Part shown: one piece after another, positions 19,235 through 28,388 of the stretch
Position numbering within the stretch: position 1 is the first letter of the stretch
How the letters are laid out: each line of letters begins with the position of its first letter
From: Haloechinothrix alba
GTDB lineage: Bacteria; Actinomycetota; Actinomycetes; Mycobacteriales; Pseudonocardiaceae
Length of the DNA: 64,000 bases
Reading direction: 5' to 3'
Assembly (NCBI RefSeq): GCF_900188115.1
Contig: NZ_FZNW01000012.1
Location: 116,565-180,564, forward strand
Translations under genes and position numbers: made by a program
The notes under the pieces: model-generated
The model's input: the letters and a program-made list of their open reading frames with translations, nothing else
What the model was told of the DNA's origin: nothing
The model's database searches: none

Positions 19235-20215
19235 ATGCGCGCGTTCCGAACGGTGCTCACCGGGTTGCTCGTCATGCTGCTCGGCCTCGCGGCCCCAGCC
19301 GTCGCCCACCCCACGGCGGGGCCTGCCGGAGGGGCCCAGGCGCAGGCTCCGGTAACGGCCGCGGGGGAGCGCCAGACCCGGTCGGACGTGCTCGACATCG
19401 GCGACCCGGACACCTCCCCGCCCGGCTCGAACGACTGGTCCTGCACACCGGACGAGGAGCACCCCGACCCGGTCGTGCTGGTCCACGGCCTCGCTGCCAC
19501 ACAGGCGGCGAACTGGCAGATGTTCGCACCCCGGCTGGCCGAGGAGGGCTACTGTGTGTTCTCCCTCACATACGGGGTGAAGGACGGGGTGAGCACGCCG
19601 CTCTACACACCGGGCGGGATGACGACGATGGAGGCCAGTGCCGAGGAACTGGCCGCGTTCGTGGACGAGGTGCGCGCCGAGACCGGGGCGGAACAGGTGG
19701 ACCTGGTGGGGCATTCCCAAGGCACCCTCATGCCCAGCTACTACGTTCACTTCCTCGACGGGGCCGACCATGTCGACAGCTACATCAGCCTCACACCGCT
19801 GTGGGAGGGCACCGCGCTGCTCGGACTGGACTCGCTCTACGCCTACGCGGAGGTGCTCGGCCTGCATCCCGTCGTCGACCTCGCGCTCGACCAGGTCTGC
19901 GAGTCCTGCTCGCAGTTCCTGCGCGGCTCGGACTTCCTCAAGCGGCTGCACGCGAAGGGCACCTTCGACCCGGACGTCCGCTACACCAACATCGTCACCC
20001 GCTACGACGAGCTGGTCGTGCCGTACACCAGCGGCATCGCGCACGGCGAGAACATCACCAACATCGTGTTGCAGGACGAGTGCGCACGCGACCTCAGCGG
20101 GCACGCCGGAGTCGCGTTCAACCCCAACGCGCTCGACCACGTGTTGAACGCGCTGGACCCGGAGCACGCCGAACCGGTCCCGTGCCGGTTCGTCAGCCCC
20201 ATCGGGGCGCCGTAA
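19235..20215 (+). CDS. Secreted lipase/esterase (lipase class 2 type)
   Basis: A 326-residue exported alpha/beta hydrolase. A Sec signal peptide (residues 1-24, ending AAPAVAH) is followed by a disordered linker, the oxyanion sequence PVVLVHGLAAT and the nucleophile elbow GHSQGTL, a lipase GxSxG serine. The acid and base are likely Asp in VTRYDELV and His in ALDHVLNAL. Paired cysteines (WSC/EGYC, CESC, DEC/PC) fit a disulfide-stabilised extracellular enzyme. A GAAAGGTGG ribosome site precedes the ATG. It is inserted between the ridA region and the ATPase pair of the conserved order. Confidence 0.9.
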   Translation: MRAFRTVLTGLLVMLLGLAAPAVAHPTAGPAGGAQAQAPVTAAGERQTRSDVLDIGDPDTSPPGSNDWSCTPDEEHPDPVVLVHGLAATQAANWQMFAPRLAEEGYCVFSLTYGVKDGVSTPLYTPGGMTTMEASAEELAAFVDEVRAETGAEQVDLVGHSQGTLMPSYYVHFLDGADHVDSYISLTPLWEGTALLGLDSLYAYAEVLGLHPVVDLALDQVCESCSQFLRGSDFLKRLHAKGTFDPDVRYTNIVTRYDELVVPYTSGIAHGENITNIVLQDECARDLSGHAGVAFNPNALDHVLNALDPEHAEPVPCRFVSPIGAP

Positions 20216-20275
20216 CCGCCCGGCGGCACGAAGCCTGCTTCGCCCGATCCACCGGACCCCTTAGGCTTGCCCGTG

Positions 20276-21298
20276 ATGACTTCCTTCAGTGGCCCGGCGA
20301 CGGCGGGCATCGGCTGGACCGAGGAGCTCACCCGAGCACGCCTGCATTTCGTCACCGGCAAGGGCGGAACCGGCAAGACCACCCTGGCCACCTCGCTCGG
20401 CCTGGCGCTGGCCAGCGGCGGTCGCCGGGTGCTCCTTGTCGAGGTGGAGGGACGCCAGGGCATCGCGCAGGTGACCGAGAGCGAGCCGCTGCCGTACGGG
20501 GAACGGCATATCGCCTCCGCACGGGGTGGCGGTGACCTGCGGGCGCTACACATCGACGCGGAAGCGGCGTTGCTGGAGTACTTCGAGATGTTCTACAACC
20601 TCGGGTTCGCAGGCCGCACGCTGCGCAGGATGGGTGCCGTCGAGTTCGCGACCACACTCGCGCCCGGGCTCCGCGACGTCCTGCTCACCGGAAAGATCAA
20701 GGAGTGCGTCACGCGCACCGACTCGGACGGCAGGTACACCTACGACTACGTCATCGTCGACGCGCCGCCGACCGGGCGAGTGGTGAAGTTCCTCGATGTG
20801 ACAAGGGCACTGACCGACATCGCCAAGACCGGACCGATCCGTGGGCAGGCGGAGGCCGTCGTCAAGCTGGTCCACTCGGACAACACGGTCGTGCACATCA
20901 CGACGCTGCTCGAGGAGATGCCGGTCCGCGAGACCCTCGAGGCCGTGAACGAACTCGATGAGGCGGACCTGCGGCCCGGCGCCGTTCTGATCAACCGGAT
21001 GCGTCCCGTGCGGCTGCCGAAGGACACGTTGGCCGACGCGACCGAGGGCCGTATCGACGTCGAGCGGCTCCGCGACGATCTGGACACCGTCGGCTACTCC
21101 TTCGGCCAGGATGCTCTCAAAGGGCTGATCGACGAGGCGACCGAGCACGCGATCCGGGTCACCGCCGAGCAGTCGGCGCTGAACCAGCTCGCCGAAGGCG
21201 ACCTGCCTGCGCTCGAGCTGCCGGAGCTGACCTCGGGAGTCGACGTGGCGGCGCTGTACGAGTTCGCCGATCTACTCGTCGAACAGGGGGTGCGGTGA
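20276..21298 (+). CDS. Get3/ArsA-like ATPase, first of pair (BagA-like)
   Basis: A 340-residue SIMIBI-class ATPase, the same length as M. tuberculosis Rv3679. The deviant Walker A motif GKGGTGKTT (about residues 28-36) and the switch region VIVDAPPTGRVVKFL are clear. In mycobacteria this and the next gene form a Get3-like complex described as BagA/BagB. No arsenic-resistance genes are nearby, so an arsenite pump is not supported. The stop overlaps the next start by four bases. ATG at 20276 is preferred to GTG at 20273 and 20267. Confidence 0.93.
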   Translation: MTSFSGPATAGIGWTEELTRARLHFVTGKGGTGKTTLATSLGLALASGGRRVLLVEVEGRQGIAQVTESEPLPYGERHIASARGGGDLRALHIDAEAALLEYFEMFYNLGFAGRTLRRMGAVEFATTLAPGLRDVLLTGKIKECVTRTDSDGRYTYDYVIVDAPPTGRVVKFLDVTRALTDIAKTGPIRGQAEAVVKLVHSDNTVVHITTLLEEMPVRETLEAVNELDEADLRPGAVLINRMRPVRLPKDTLADATEGRIDVERLRDDLDTVGYSFGQDALKGLIDEATEHAIRVTAEQSALNQLAEGDLPALELPELTSGVDVAALYEFADLLVEQGVR

Positions 21299-22467
21299 CC
21301 ATGACGGGCGCGGCAGCGGAGTACACCGGCATCGACGTCGACGGTCTGATCGACGACCCGGAAACCAAGGTGGTGGTCTGCTGTGGTTCCGGCGGCGTCG
21401 GCAAGACGACCACAGCCGCGGCGCTCGCGCTGCGCGCCGCCGAACGTGGCAGGCAGACGGTCGTGCTGACCATCGACCCGGCGCGCAGGCTCGCGCAGTC
21501 GCTCGGCCTTCGCGAGCTCGGCAACCACCCGAAGAAGATCACGGTGGAGGGTTTCGACCCGAAGGGTGAGCTGTGGGCGATGATGCTCGACATGCGCCGC
21601 ACCTTCGACGACATGGTGCTCACGCACGCCGGGCCGGAGCGGGCCGAGCAGCTGCTGGCGAACCCCTTCTACCAGACCATCTCGTCGTCGTTCTCCGGAA
21701 CGCAGGAGTACATGGCGATGGAGAAGCTGGGGCAGCTGGTCGCCTCGGACGAGTGGGACCTGATCATCGTCGACACACCACCGAGCCGCTCCGCACTGGA
21801 CTTTCTCGACGCGCCGGGCAGGCTGTCCACCGCGTTGGACGGCCGCATGATCAAGATGCTCGCCGGTCCCGCTCGCGCGGGCGGCTGGGGGATCCGCAAG
21901 GTCGTCTCCGCGGGATTCTCCATGTTCTCCAAGGCGGTCTCGACGGTGGTCGGTGGCCAGTTCCTCGCCGACGCCTCCGCGTTCATGCAGGCCTTCGACA
22001 CGATGTTCGGGGGGTTCCGGGAACGGGCGACGAAAACCGCGGAGCTGCTGCGCTCCGCGGACACCGCGTTCCTGGTGGTCGCCGCGCCCGAGCCGGACGC
22101 GCTGCGGGAGGCAAGCTACTTCGTGGAGCGGCTTTCCGAGGAGTCCATGCCGCTGACCGGGCTGATCGCGAACCGTACCCACCCGGTACTGGCCGATGTG
22201 TCCGCGAACAAGGCCCTGGCCGCCGCCGACGCGCTCGCGGGCAACGGGGAGGGCGGCTCGGTCACCGAGGCCGTGCTGCGCCTGCACGCCGACCGGGTCG
22301 CACTCGCCGAGCGGGAGCAGCGCCTGCTCGCCCGGTTCACGAAAGCGCACCCGTCTGTCGAGGTCGCAGGCGTCCCCGCGCTGCCGACCGACGTGCACGA
22401 CATCGACGGTCTCCGCGCGATCGGCGACCGGCTGGCCTCGGCTGCGACCGCACGCGACCGCGCGTGA
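21295..22467 (+). CDS. Get3/ArsA-like ATPase, second of pair (BagB-like)
   Basis: A 390-residue partner ATPase with the P-loop GSGGVGKTT (about residues 32-40), the A-loop motif TIDPARRLAQSLG and a switch motif IIVDTPPSRSALDFL. GTG at 21295 overlaps the previous stop (GTGA), consistent with stoichiometric expression of a heteromeric complex. ATG at 21301 is an alternative. The gene ends at a perfect 14-bp palindrome shared with the 3' end of convergent whiB4. It is the counterpart of Rv3680. Confidence 0.93.
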   Translation: MTMTGAAAEYTGIDVDGLIDDPETKVVVCCGSGGVGKTTTAAALALRAAERGRQTVVLTIDPARRLAQSLGLRELGNHPKKITVEGFDPKGELWAMMLDMRRTFDDMVLTHAGPERAEQLLANPFYQTISSSFSGTQEYMAMEKLGQLVASDEWDLIIVDTPPSRSALDFLDAPGRLSTALDGRMIKMLAGPARAGGWGIRKVVSAGFSMFSKAVSTVVGGQFLADASAFMQAFDTMFGGFRERATKTAELLRSADTAFLVVAAPEPDALREASYFVERLSEESMPLTGLIANRTHPVLADVSANKALAAADALAGNGEGGSVTEAVLRLHADRVALAEREQRLLARFTKAHPSVEVAGVPALPTDVHDIDGLRAIGDRLASAATARDRA

Positions 22468-22476
22468 ACCGCGCGC

Positions 22477-22514
22477 GGCACCACGTGGCCTTGCTCACGA
22501 GGCCACGTGGTGCC
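22477..22514. terminator. Perfect 14-bp palindrome shared by the ATPase pair and whiB4
   Basis: Arms at 22477-22490 and 22501-22514 are perfectly complementary around a 10-base loop. The right arm lies inside the whiB4 coding sequence, where it encodes the last residues RHHVA. The structure can terminate transcripts from the left and, on the other strand, serve whiB4 itself. Confidence 0.75.
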
Positions 22515-22797
22515 GTTTGGCCTGATCGAGCAGCTCGTGCCAGGAGACCACATCCGGACGGCGGCGCAGCAGCGCGCGGCGCTCCCGTTCGGTCATGCCA
22601 CCCCAGACACCGAAGCTGATCCTGTTGTCCAGCGCCTCGGCGAGGCACTCGGCACGCACCGGGCAGCCCATGCAGACCGTCTTGGCGCGGTGCTGCTCAG
22701 CGCCTTGCACAAAGAGCCCATCGGGGTCGCTGTCCCTGCACGAGGCCCAGGTACGCCAATCGGACCGAAGATATCCCTCAGTACTCGCGTCGTTCAT
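22495..22797 (-). CDS. whiB4: WhiB4-like Fe-S transcription factor
   Basis: A 100-residue WhiB protein with the four iron-sulfur cysteines at 20, 42, 45 and 51 (ASC...VCMGCPVRAEC), the GVWGG turn (63-67) and a basic C-terminal DNA-binding tail (TERERRALLRRRP). ATG at 22795-22797 gives the usual family N-terminus. A longer frame to 22851 is not supported. WhiB4 proteins sense oxygen or NO and redox state. Position next to the ATPase pair and ponA2 matches Rv3681c. Confidence 0.95.
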   Translation of the reverse strand: MNDASTEGYLRSDWRTWASCRDSDPDGLFVQGAEQHRAKTVCMGCPVRAECLAEALDNRISFGVWGGMTERERRALLRRRPDVVSWHELLDQAKRHHVAS

Positions 22798-23175
22798 GCC
22801 CCCAGCTCCCTCAACTGGTCTCCGCGACCAGCGCATCACTCCAGGAGACATACCCCACAGTCATGCTCTGGTCTCCTTGCGCCTTACCCTATCGGACGAC
22901 CCCTGGCCTACCTGACGGTCGGGTGGCCCGCCCGGTGGCGGAGAGCGTCTGTCGTCCGGTTGCCGAGCCCTCCGCAATGGTTGACGCGCGGCAGCGCCGA
23001 TCGGTTCCGCCGGTACCCGGTTCCCACGGGTCGTACACACCTCGGACCGTTCCTCGGTCCGCACGGCGGCAGCGGTATCGTCCCGCCGCGCCGCGGCCGT
23101 GGCCGATCCGTCTCACCCGGTTGGAGCAGATCCTGACTGCCAACGATCGACCGTCGCATTGAGTACCCTCATGGT
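22798..23175. other. Divergent promoter region whiB4/ponA2 (378 bases)
   Basis: No gene is seen. The octamer TGGTCTCC occurs twice (22816-22823 and 22869-22876) with a complementary GGAGAC between them (22844-22849), 19-79 bases upstream of whiB4. It is a possible but unproven regulator site. Confidence 0.4.
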
Positions 23176-25359
23176 GTGCGGAAGACGGACGGATTGCTGA
23201 AACTCATCGGGTTGTGCCTGCTCGCCGGCGGCCTTGTCGCGGGCCTGCTCTTCCCGGTCGTCGGTGGCCTGGGGGTGATGTCCAACGAAGCCAGCGCCAC
23301 TGTGGACGACATGTCCGCCGAGCTGGCGAACGATCCGCCGCCGCTGGTCACCACCATCACCGACGCGGACGACGAACCCATCGCGACGCTGTACGACCAG
23401 TACCGCATCCCGAAGGCGAACGACCAGATCTCCGACGCGATGAAGTGGGCGCTGATCTCGGTGGAGGACCGCCGCTTCTACGAGCACCACGGCGTGGACT
23501 GGAAGGCCACCATGCGCGCCGCCATCACCAACCAGACGGGCGGCGACACGCAGGGTGCGTCGACCCTGACCCAGCAGTACGTGAAGAACTACCTGATCAA
23601 CGTCGTGCACGGCGGGGACGACCCGGAGGACCGGGTCGGGCAGCAACGTGCCCAGGAACAGACCATCGCGCGCAAGCTGCAGGAAGCCCGGATCGCCATC
23701 CAGCTCGAGAACCGGATGAGCAAGGAGCAGATCCTCACCGGCTACCTGAACGTCGTCGAGTTCACCCACGAGATCTACGGCGTCGGCGCTGCCGCGCGCT
23801 CGTACTTCGACACCGAAGCCGAGGACCTCACGGTCCCGGAGTCGGCGCTACTGGCCGCCATGGTGATCAACCCGGCGATGCTCGACCCCTGGAAGTACCC
23901 GGAACGTGCCAAGGAACGGCGCGACCTGGTGATCGACCTGATGGTGCGGAACCGCAAGCTGTCCGAGGAAGACGCCGAGGAGGCCAAGGACGAGTCGCTC
24001 GGGGTCGTCGCGGACGGGCCGAACAGGCCGCCTGCCAACTGTACCGGCGCCGGACCCGAGCACGGCTTCTTCTGCCAATACGTGGAGGACTACCTGATCG
24101 AGTCCGGCATCGACAGGGAGGACCTCTACCAGGGCGGCTACACGATCAAGACCACCCTCGAACGAGACGTCAACCGGCGTGCCAAGGAATCCGCCGAGGA
24201 GCAGGTCGACAAGACCGAGGACAACGTGGCGAACACGCTCTCGCTGGTACGTCCCGGCACGGAGCGGCGGGAGGTCGTCGCGCTCGCTGCCAACAAGGAC
24301 TACGGCACCGACCCCGAGAAGGGGCAAACCAGCTGGGCGCTGCCATCGGCGGTCACCAACGTCACCGGGGCCGGATCCGCATACAAGATCTTCACCGCGG
24401 CCGCCGCTCTCCGTGAGCGCATCACCGGGGTCTACGATGAGATCGACGTCCCGGACCGGCACGTCTCCGAGGTGTTCGTCAGCCAGCAGTCCCAATGCCC
24501 GCCGCTGAACCAGTACGGCGACAAGAAGTACTGCGTGACCAACGCGGAGGGCGCCGACTTCCCGTCGAAGCTGTCGCTGCAGGACGCGCTCGCCCAGTCA
24601 CCGAACACCGCCTTCGTGATCCTCGCCGAGCAGGCGGGTATGGACAACATCGTGGAGCTGGCAAGCAAGCTCGGCATGCGCCGATCCATGGCCAAGAACG
24701 GCACGGGCTCGGAGCCCGACCCGGAGTCGGACAACCAAGCCGTGGCGCTGAGCCAGAAGGAGCTCTACGGCCCGTCCGGCAACTCCCCCGGCCTCGGTTC
24801 CTTCACGCTGGGTCCCGCCGCGCTGAGCGGGCTCGAGCTCGCCAACGTCGGCGCCACGATCCTCAGCGACGGGGTGTGGTGCCCGCCGACCCCGATCCGC
24901 GAGGTCGTCGACCGGAACGGCGACACCGTGGACATCGAGGAACAGGAGTGCGAGCAGGCGGTTGACGAGGATGTCGCGGACGCCCTCGCCGACGGGCTCA
25001 GCAAGGACCACCTGCCGGGCGGTACGGCGCACCGGGCCGCTTCCGAGGTCGACTGGGGCGAGCGTCCCATGATCGGCAAGACCGGCACGACGCAGAACAA
25101 CAGCTCGGGTGCGTTCCTCGGTGCCACCCCGCAGCTGTCCGGCGGCGCGATGGTGTTCCGGCCGGACCGTCCCAACGGTGGGTTGTGCTACAACGGGCCG
25201 GGCAACGTGCACGCCTGCGATGCCGACGACGGCACGATGTTCGGTGGGCGCACCCCGGCCCAGACCTGGTTCGGCGCGATGAGCGAGATCCTCGACGGCG
25301 AGGACGAGGAGCCGATCCCCGAGGCACCGGACGCGTACCGGAATGTCAAGGACGAGTGA
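23176..25359 (+). CDS. ponA2: Bifunctional class A penicillin-binding protein
   Basis: A 727-residue peptidoglycan synthase with an N-terminal membrane anchor (about 7-30). The GT51 glycosyltransferase domain has catalytic Glu97 in EDRRFYEHHG and the GASTLTQQYVKN motif (127-138). The transpeptidase domain has SAYK (Ser401, Lys404), SPN (475-477) and KTGT (635-638). Four cysteines in inserts (SQCPPL, KYCVT, VWCPP, EECEQ) may form extracellular disulfides. No PASTA domain follows the transpeptidase, unlike M. tuberculosis PonA2 (Rv3682). The gene starts with GTG. Confidence 0.96.
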   Translation: MRKTDGLLKLIGLCLLAGGLVAGLLFPVVGGLGVMSNEASATVDDMSAELANDPPPLVTTITDADDEPIATLYDQYRIPKANDQISDAMKWALISVEDRRFYEHHGVDWKATMRAAITNQTGGDTQGASTLTQQYVKNYLINVVHGGDDPEDRVGQQRAQEQTIARKLQEARIAIQLENRMSKEQILTGYLNVVEFTHEIYGVGAAARSYFDTEAEDLTVPESALLAAMVINPAMLDPWKYPERAKERRDLVIDLMVRNRKLSEEDAEEAKDESLGVVADGPNRPPANCTGAGPEHGFFCQYVEDYLIESGIDREDLYQGGYTIKTTLERDVNRRAKESAEEQVDKTEDNVANTLSLVRPGTERREVVALAANKDYGTDPEKGQTSWALPSAVTNVTGAGSAYKIFTAAAALRERITGVYDEIDVPDRHVSEVFVSQQSQCPPLNQYGDKKYCVTNAEGADFPSKLSLQDALAQSPNTAFVILAEQAGMDNIVELASKLGMRRSMAKNGTGSEPDPESDNQAVALSQKELYGPSGNSPGLGSFTLGPAALSGLELANVGATILSDGVWCPPTPIREVVDRNGDTVDIEEQECEQAVDEDVADALADGLSKDHLPGGTAHRAASEVDWGERPMIGKTGTTQNNSSGAFLGATPQLSGGAMVFRPDRPNGGLCYNGPGNVHACDADDGTMFGGRTPAQTWFGAMSEILDGEDEEPIPEAPDAYRNVKDE

Positions 25360-25385
25360 GCCCACCAGGGACGTATGCTCGGACC

Positions 25386-26357
25386 GTGACCACCCCAGCT
25401 CCGGAAAGCCCGCACGGTTCGACACTGCGCGCGGCGGCGGCGACGGCCGCCGCGGGCGCGGTGGGCCTGACCTACGCCTCCGTGATCGAGCGCAGGCTCT
25501 GGACGCTGCGCACGGCCGAGCTCCCCGTCCTCGCGGAGTCCGCGCGTCCGCTACGCATCCTGCACGTGTCGGACCTGCACATGCTTCCCGGTCAACGGTC
25601 CAAGCAGCGCTGGGTCGCCGCGCTACGCGCGCTGGAGCCCGACCTGGTCGTCAACACCGGGGACAACCTGTCACACCGCCAGGCTGTTCCTGCCGTGCTC
25701 CGCGCCCTCGACCCGCTCCTCGAGCTGCCGGGCATGTTCGTCTTCGGTAGCAACGACTACTACGCGCCCAAACCGAAGAACCCCGCCCGCTACCTCATGC
25801 CGGAAGGTCGCAAGAAGCGCATTCACGGCCCGGAACTGCCGTGGGAGGACCTCCGTGCGGTGTTCCTGGAACGTGGCTGGCACGACTTGACGCACACCAC
25901 GAACCGGGTGCGAGTAGGCGGCCGGACCGTGCACGCCGCGGGGGTGGACGACCCGCACCTCGGTTACGACCGCTACAGCGCCATCGCAGGCAAGCCGGAC
26001 AGCGCGGCGACGCTGCGGCTCGGTCTGACCCACTCCCCGGAACCCCGGGTGCTGGACCGGTTCGCCGACGACGGCTACGACCTGGTACTGGCCGGGCACA
26101 CGCACGGCGGTCAGCTGCGCGTCCCCGGTGTCGGCGCGCTGGTCACCAACTGCGCGCTCGACCGCTCCCGGGCGCGCGGCGCGTCCCGGTGGGGAGCTCA
26201 CATGTGGCTGCACGTCTCCGCGGGGCTCGGCACCTCGCCGTTCGCGCCGGTGCGGTTCGCCTGCCGGCCGGAGGCCAGCCTGCTCACGTTGGTCCCGCGA
26301 CCAGCGGCAGGCCATCACAACCGATCCCGCTGCAACGCCGGCAGCGACGTCGGCTAG
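25386..26357 (+). CDS. Metallophosphoesterase, membrane-anchored
   Basis: A 323-residue calcineurin-like phosphoesterase. Metal-ligand motifs are visible in order: LHVSDLHM, NTGDNLS, GSNDYY, a histidine in LTHSPE, and AGHTHGGQ. An N-terminal hydrophobic stretch (about 12-30) suggests membrane anchoring. GTG at 25386 lies 26 bases after the ponA2 stop, so the two are probably cotranscribed. The same pair is adjacent in M. tuberculosis (Rv3682-Rv3683). Substrate is unknown; an envelope phosphoester is plausible from context. Confidence 0.92.
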   Translation: MTTPAPESPHGSTLRAAAATAAAGAVGLTYASVIERRLWTLRTAELPVLAESARPLRILHVSDLHMLPGQRSKQRWVAALRALEPDLVVNTGDNLSHRQAVPAVLRALDPLLELPGMFVFGSNDYYAPKPKNPARYLMPEGRKKRIHGPELPWEDLRAVFLERGWHDLTHTTNRVRVGGRTVHAAGVDDPHLGYDRYSAIAGKPDSAATLRLGLTHSPEPRVLDRFADDGYDLVLAGHTHGGQLRVPGVGALVTNCALDRSRARGASRWGAHMWLHVSAGLGTSPFAPVRFACRPEASLLTLVPRPAAGHHNRSRCNAGSDVG

Positions 26358-26384
26358 ACTTACCCGCGGCCCGTTCAGCCATAC

Positions 26385-26458
26385 CGGGGTGTAGCGCAGC
26401 TTGGGAGCGCGCCTCGTTCGGGTCGAGGAGGTCGTGGGTTCAAATCCCGCCACCCCGA
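26385..26458 (+). tRNA. tRNA-Pro, anticodon CGG
   Basis: A complete cloverleaf: acceptor CGGGGTG (26385-26391) pairs with CACCCCG (26451-26457), with discriminator A. The D arm is GCGCAGCTTGGGAGCGC. The anticodon stem CCTCG/CGAGG carries loop TTCGGGT with anticodon CGG at 26419-26421, reading CCG codons. The T arm is GTGGGTTCAAATCCCGC. CCA is not encoded. Confidence 0.97.
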
Positions 26459-26466
26459 CGGCAAGG

Positions 26467-26529
26467 AAAGCCGAAGGCGGACTTGCGGTGCCAGGACGGT
26501 ACCGGTCACCGCCTTCGGCTTTTCTTTTG
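26467..26529 (+). terminator. Rho-independent terminator after tRNA-Pro
   Basis: A perfect 14-bp stem (26467-26480 with 26509-26522), a 28-base loop and a trailing TTTTCTTTT. This is the only canonical intrinsic terminator with a clear T-tract noted in the window. It lies 14 bases before the GTG of the S9 peptidase gene. Confidence 0.85.
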
Positions 26530-26542
26530 GCACGATCGTGGG

Positions 26543-28381
26543 GTGACTCGCAGCCATCCCGCTCCCCGTGTGCCCGATCGACTCATCGGTGACGCCGAGG
26601 CCGACGCTCGCTGGCGCGCCCGGTTCACCGCGGCGCGCATATCCACCCCCGACTGGGCCTTGGACGCGCCGGAAGCCAACATCTACGTCTCCAACGCCAG
26701 CGGGGTGTGGGAGGTCTACGCCTGGGACCGCACCACAGACGAGCACCGCAAGGTCACCGACCGGCCGAACGGCACGGTCATAGCCACCCTCACACCGGAC
26801 GGTAAGTCGATCTGGTGGTTCGACGACACCGACGGCGACGAGTTCGGCTCATGGGTGCGCGAGCCGTTCCACTCCTCGGGCAGCACGGCCGAGCGCGCGC
26901 TGCCGGACGTTCCCGATGGTTACCCGGCCGGGCTGGAGATCGGTCGCGGCCTCACGGCGGTCGGGGTGTCCACCGACGCCGGAAGCACCCTGTACGCCCA
27001 CACCGGTGATGGCACGACGGAGTTCTACCGCAGCGACGACGACGCGGGGGTGTCCGCGCTGTCCCGCGACGAGCGGCTGCTGGCGATCGCGCACTCCGAG
27101 CACGGAGACTCCCGTCACCCCGCGCTGCGGGTCGTGCACACCGACGGGTTCGGCACCGTTGCCGACAAGTGGGACGGTGCGGGTAAGGGTTTGGGCGCCC
27201 TGGAGTTCTCCCCGGTGTCGGGCGACTCGCGGCTGCTCGTCTCGCACGAGCGCAGGGGCAAGGACGAGCTGCTGATCTGGGATCCCGAGACCGGCCGGGA
27301 GACCGAGATCGCGCTCGACCTGCCGGGGGACGTCCTGGCGACCTGGTACCCGGACGCCTCGGCGCTGCTCGTGCTGCATTTCCGGTCCGGCCGGAGCTCG
27401 CTGCACCGCTACGACGTCACCACGGGAGCGCTGACCGACCTGGGCACTCCCGCCGGACGGATCGGCGGGGCAGGGGTACGGCCGGACGGCACGGTGGAGT
27501 ACTCCTGGTCGGCCGCGCACACCCCTCCGGTGATCCGGGCTCAGGCCCCGGACGGCACGGACGGGGTGCTGCTGAACCCACCGGGGGAACGCGCGCCGGA
27601 GTCCGAGCCGGTCACCGACGCGTTCGTGCCCGGCCCCGCCGGTCAGGTGCACGCGCTGGTGTCCCGGCCGTCCGGTGCGGCTCCGGATGCGCGGCTCCCC
27701 ACGGCGTTCGTGCTGCACGGCGGCCCGCACGCCGCCGACGAGGACCGATTCTCCGCCTACCGGGCTACCTGGCTGGACGCGGGTTTCGCGGTAGTGGAGG
27801 TCAACTACAGGGGGTCGACGGGCTACGGGTCGGCCTGGCGGGACGCCATCGAGGGGCGGCCAGGGCTCACCGAGCTGGAGGACGTCGCCTCGGTACACGA
27901 CTGGGCCGTGGGCAGCGGGCTGGCCGATCCCGACCGGTGCGTGGTGGCAGGGGCGTCCTGGGGCGGGTACCTGACCCTGCTCGCGCTCGGCACCCAGCCG
28001 CAGCGGTGGGCTGCCGGCGTGGCCGGCGTGCCGGTCGCGGACTACGTGGCGGCCTACGCCGACGAGATGGAGCAGCTGCGCTCGTTCGACAATGCGCTCT
28101 TCGGCGGTTCCCCCGAGGAGGTGCCGCAGGTCTACACGGACTGCTCGCCGATCACGTACGTGGATGCCGTTCGCGCCCCGGTACTGGTGGTCGCCGGGGA
28201 CAACGATCCACGCTGCCCGATCAGACAGATCGAGAACTACCTCGACCGCCTGGCCGAGCGGGGCGCGCCGTACGAGTTCTACCGGTACGACGCAGGGCAC
28301 GGCTCGCTCGTGGTCGCCGAGACGCTGAGCCAGGTCGCCATCGAGGTGCACTTCGCGATGCGTGCTGTCGGGCTGGCCTGA
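26543..28381 (+). CDS. S9-family prolyl oligopeptidase-type serine peptidase
   Basis: A 612-residue cytoplasmic peptidase. An N-terminal beta-propeller (about residues 40-360, repeats such as TLTPDGKSIWWFDD and LEFSPVSGDSRLLVSH) gates a C-terminal alpha/beta-hydrolase domain. The triad is Ser472 (GASWGGYL), Asp555 (GDNDPRCP) and His586 (DAGHGSL). GTG at 26543 follows directly after the tRNA terminator, so the gene has very little room for its own promoter. It is probably acylaminoacyl- or dipeptidyl-peptidase-like; specificity cannot be read. Confidence 0.93.
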   Translation: MTRSHPAPRVPDRLIGDAEADARWRARFTAARISTPDWALDAPEANIYVSNASGVWEVYAWDRTTDEHRKVTDRPNGTVIATLTPDGKSIWWFDDTDGDEFGSWVREPFHSSGSTAERALPDVPDGYPAGLEIGRGLTAVGVSTDAGSTLYAHTGDGTTEFYRSDDDAGVSALSRDERLLAIAHSEHGDSRHPALRVVHTDGFGTVADKWDGAGKGLGALEFSPVSGDSRLLVSHERRGKDELLIWDPETGRETEIALDLPGDVLATWYPDASALLVLHFRSGRSSLHRYDVTTGALTDLGTPAGRIGGAGVRPDGTVEYSWSAAHTPPVIRAQAPDGTDGVLLNPPGERAPESEPVTDAFVPGPAGQVHALVSRPSGAAPDARLPTAFVLHGGPHAADEDRFSAYRATWLDAGFAVVEVNYRGSTGYGSAWRDAIEGRPGLTELEDVASVHDWAVGSGLADPDRCVVAGASWGGYLTLLALGTQPQRWAAGVAGVPVADYVAAYADEMEQLRSFDNALFGGSPEEVPQVYTDCSPITYVDAVRAPVLVVAGDNDPRCPIRQIENYLDRLAERGAPYEFYRYDAGHGSLVVAETLSQVAIEVHFAMRAVGLA

Positions 28382-28388
28382 GGCCCGC

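Noticed and set aside
20276..22467. Arsenic-resistance ArsA pump
   Set aside because: No ArsB, ArsC or ArsR gene is nearby, and the pair matches the Get3-like mycobacterial pair in length and position.
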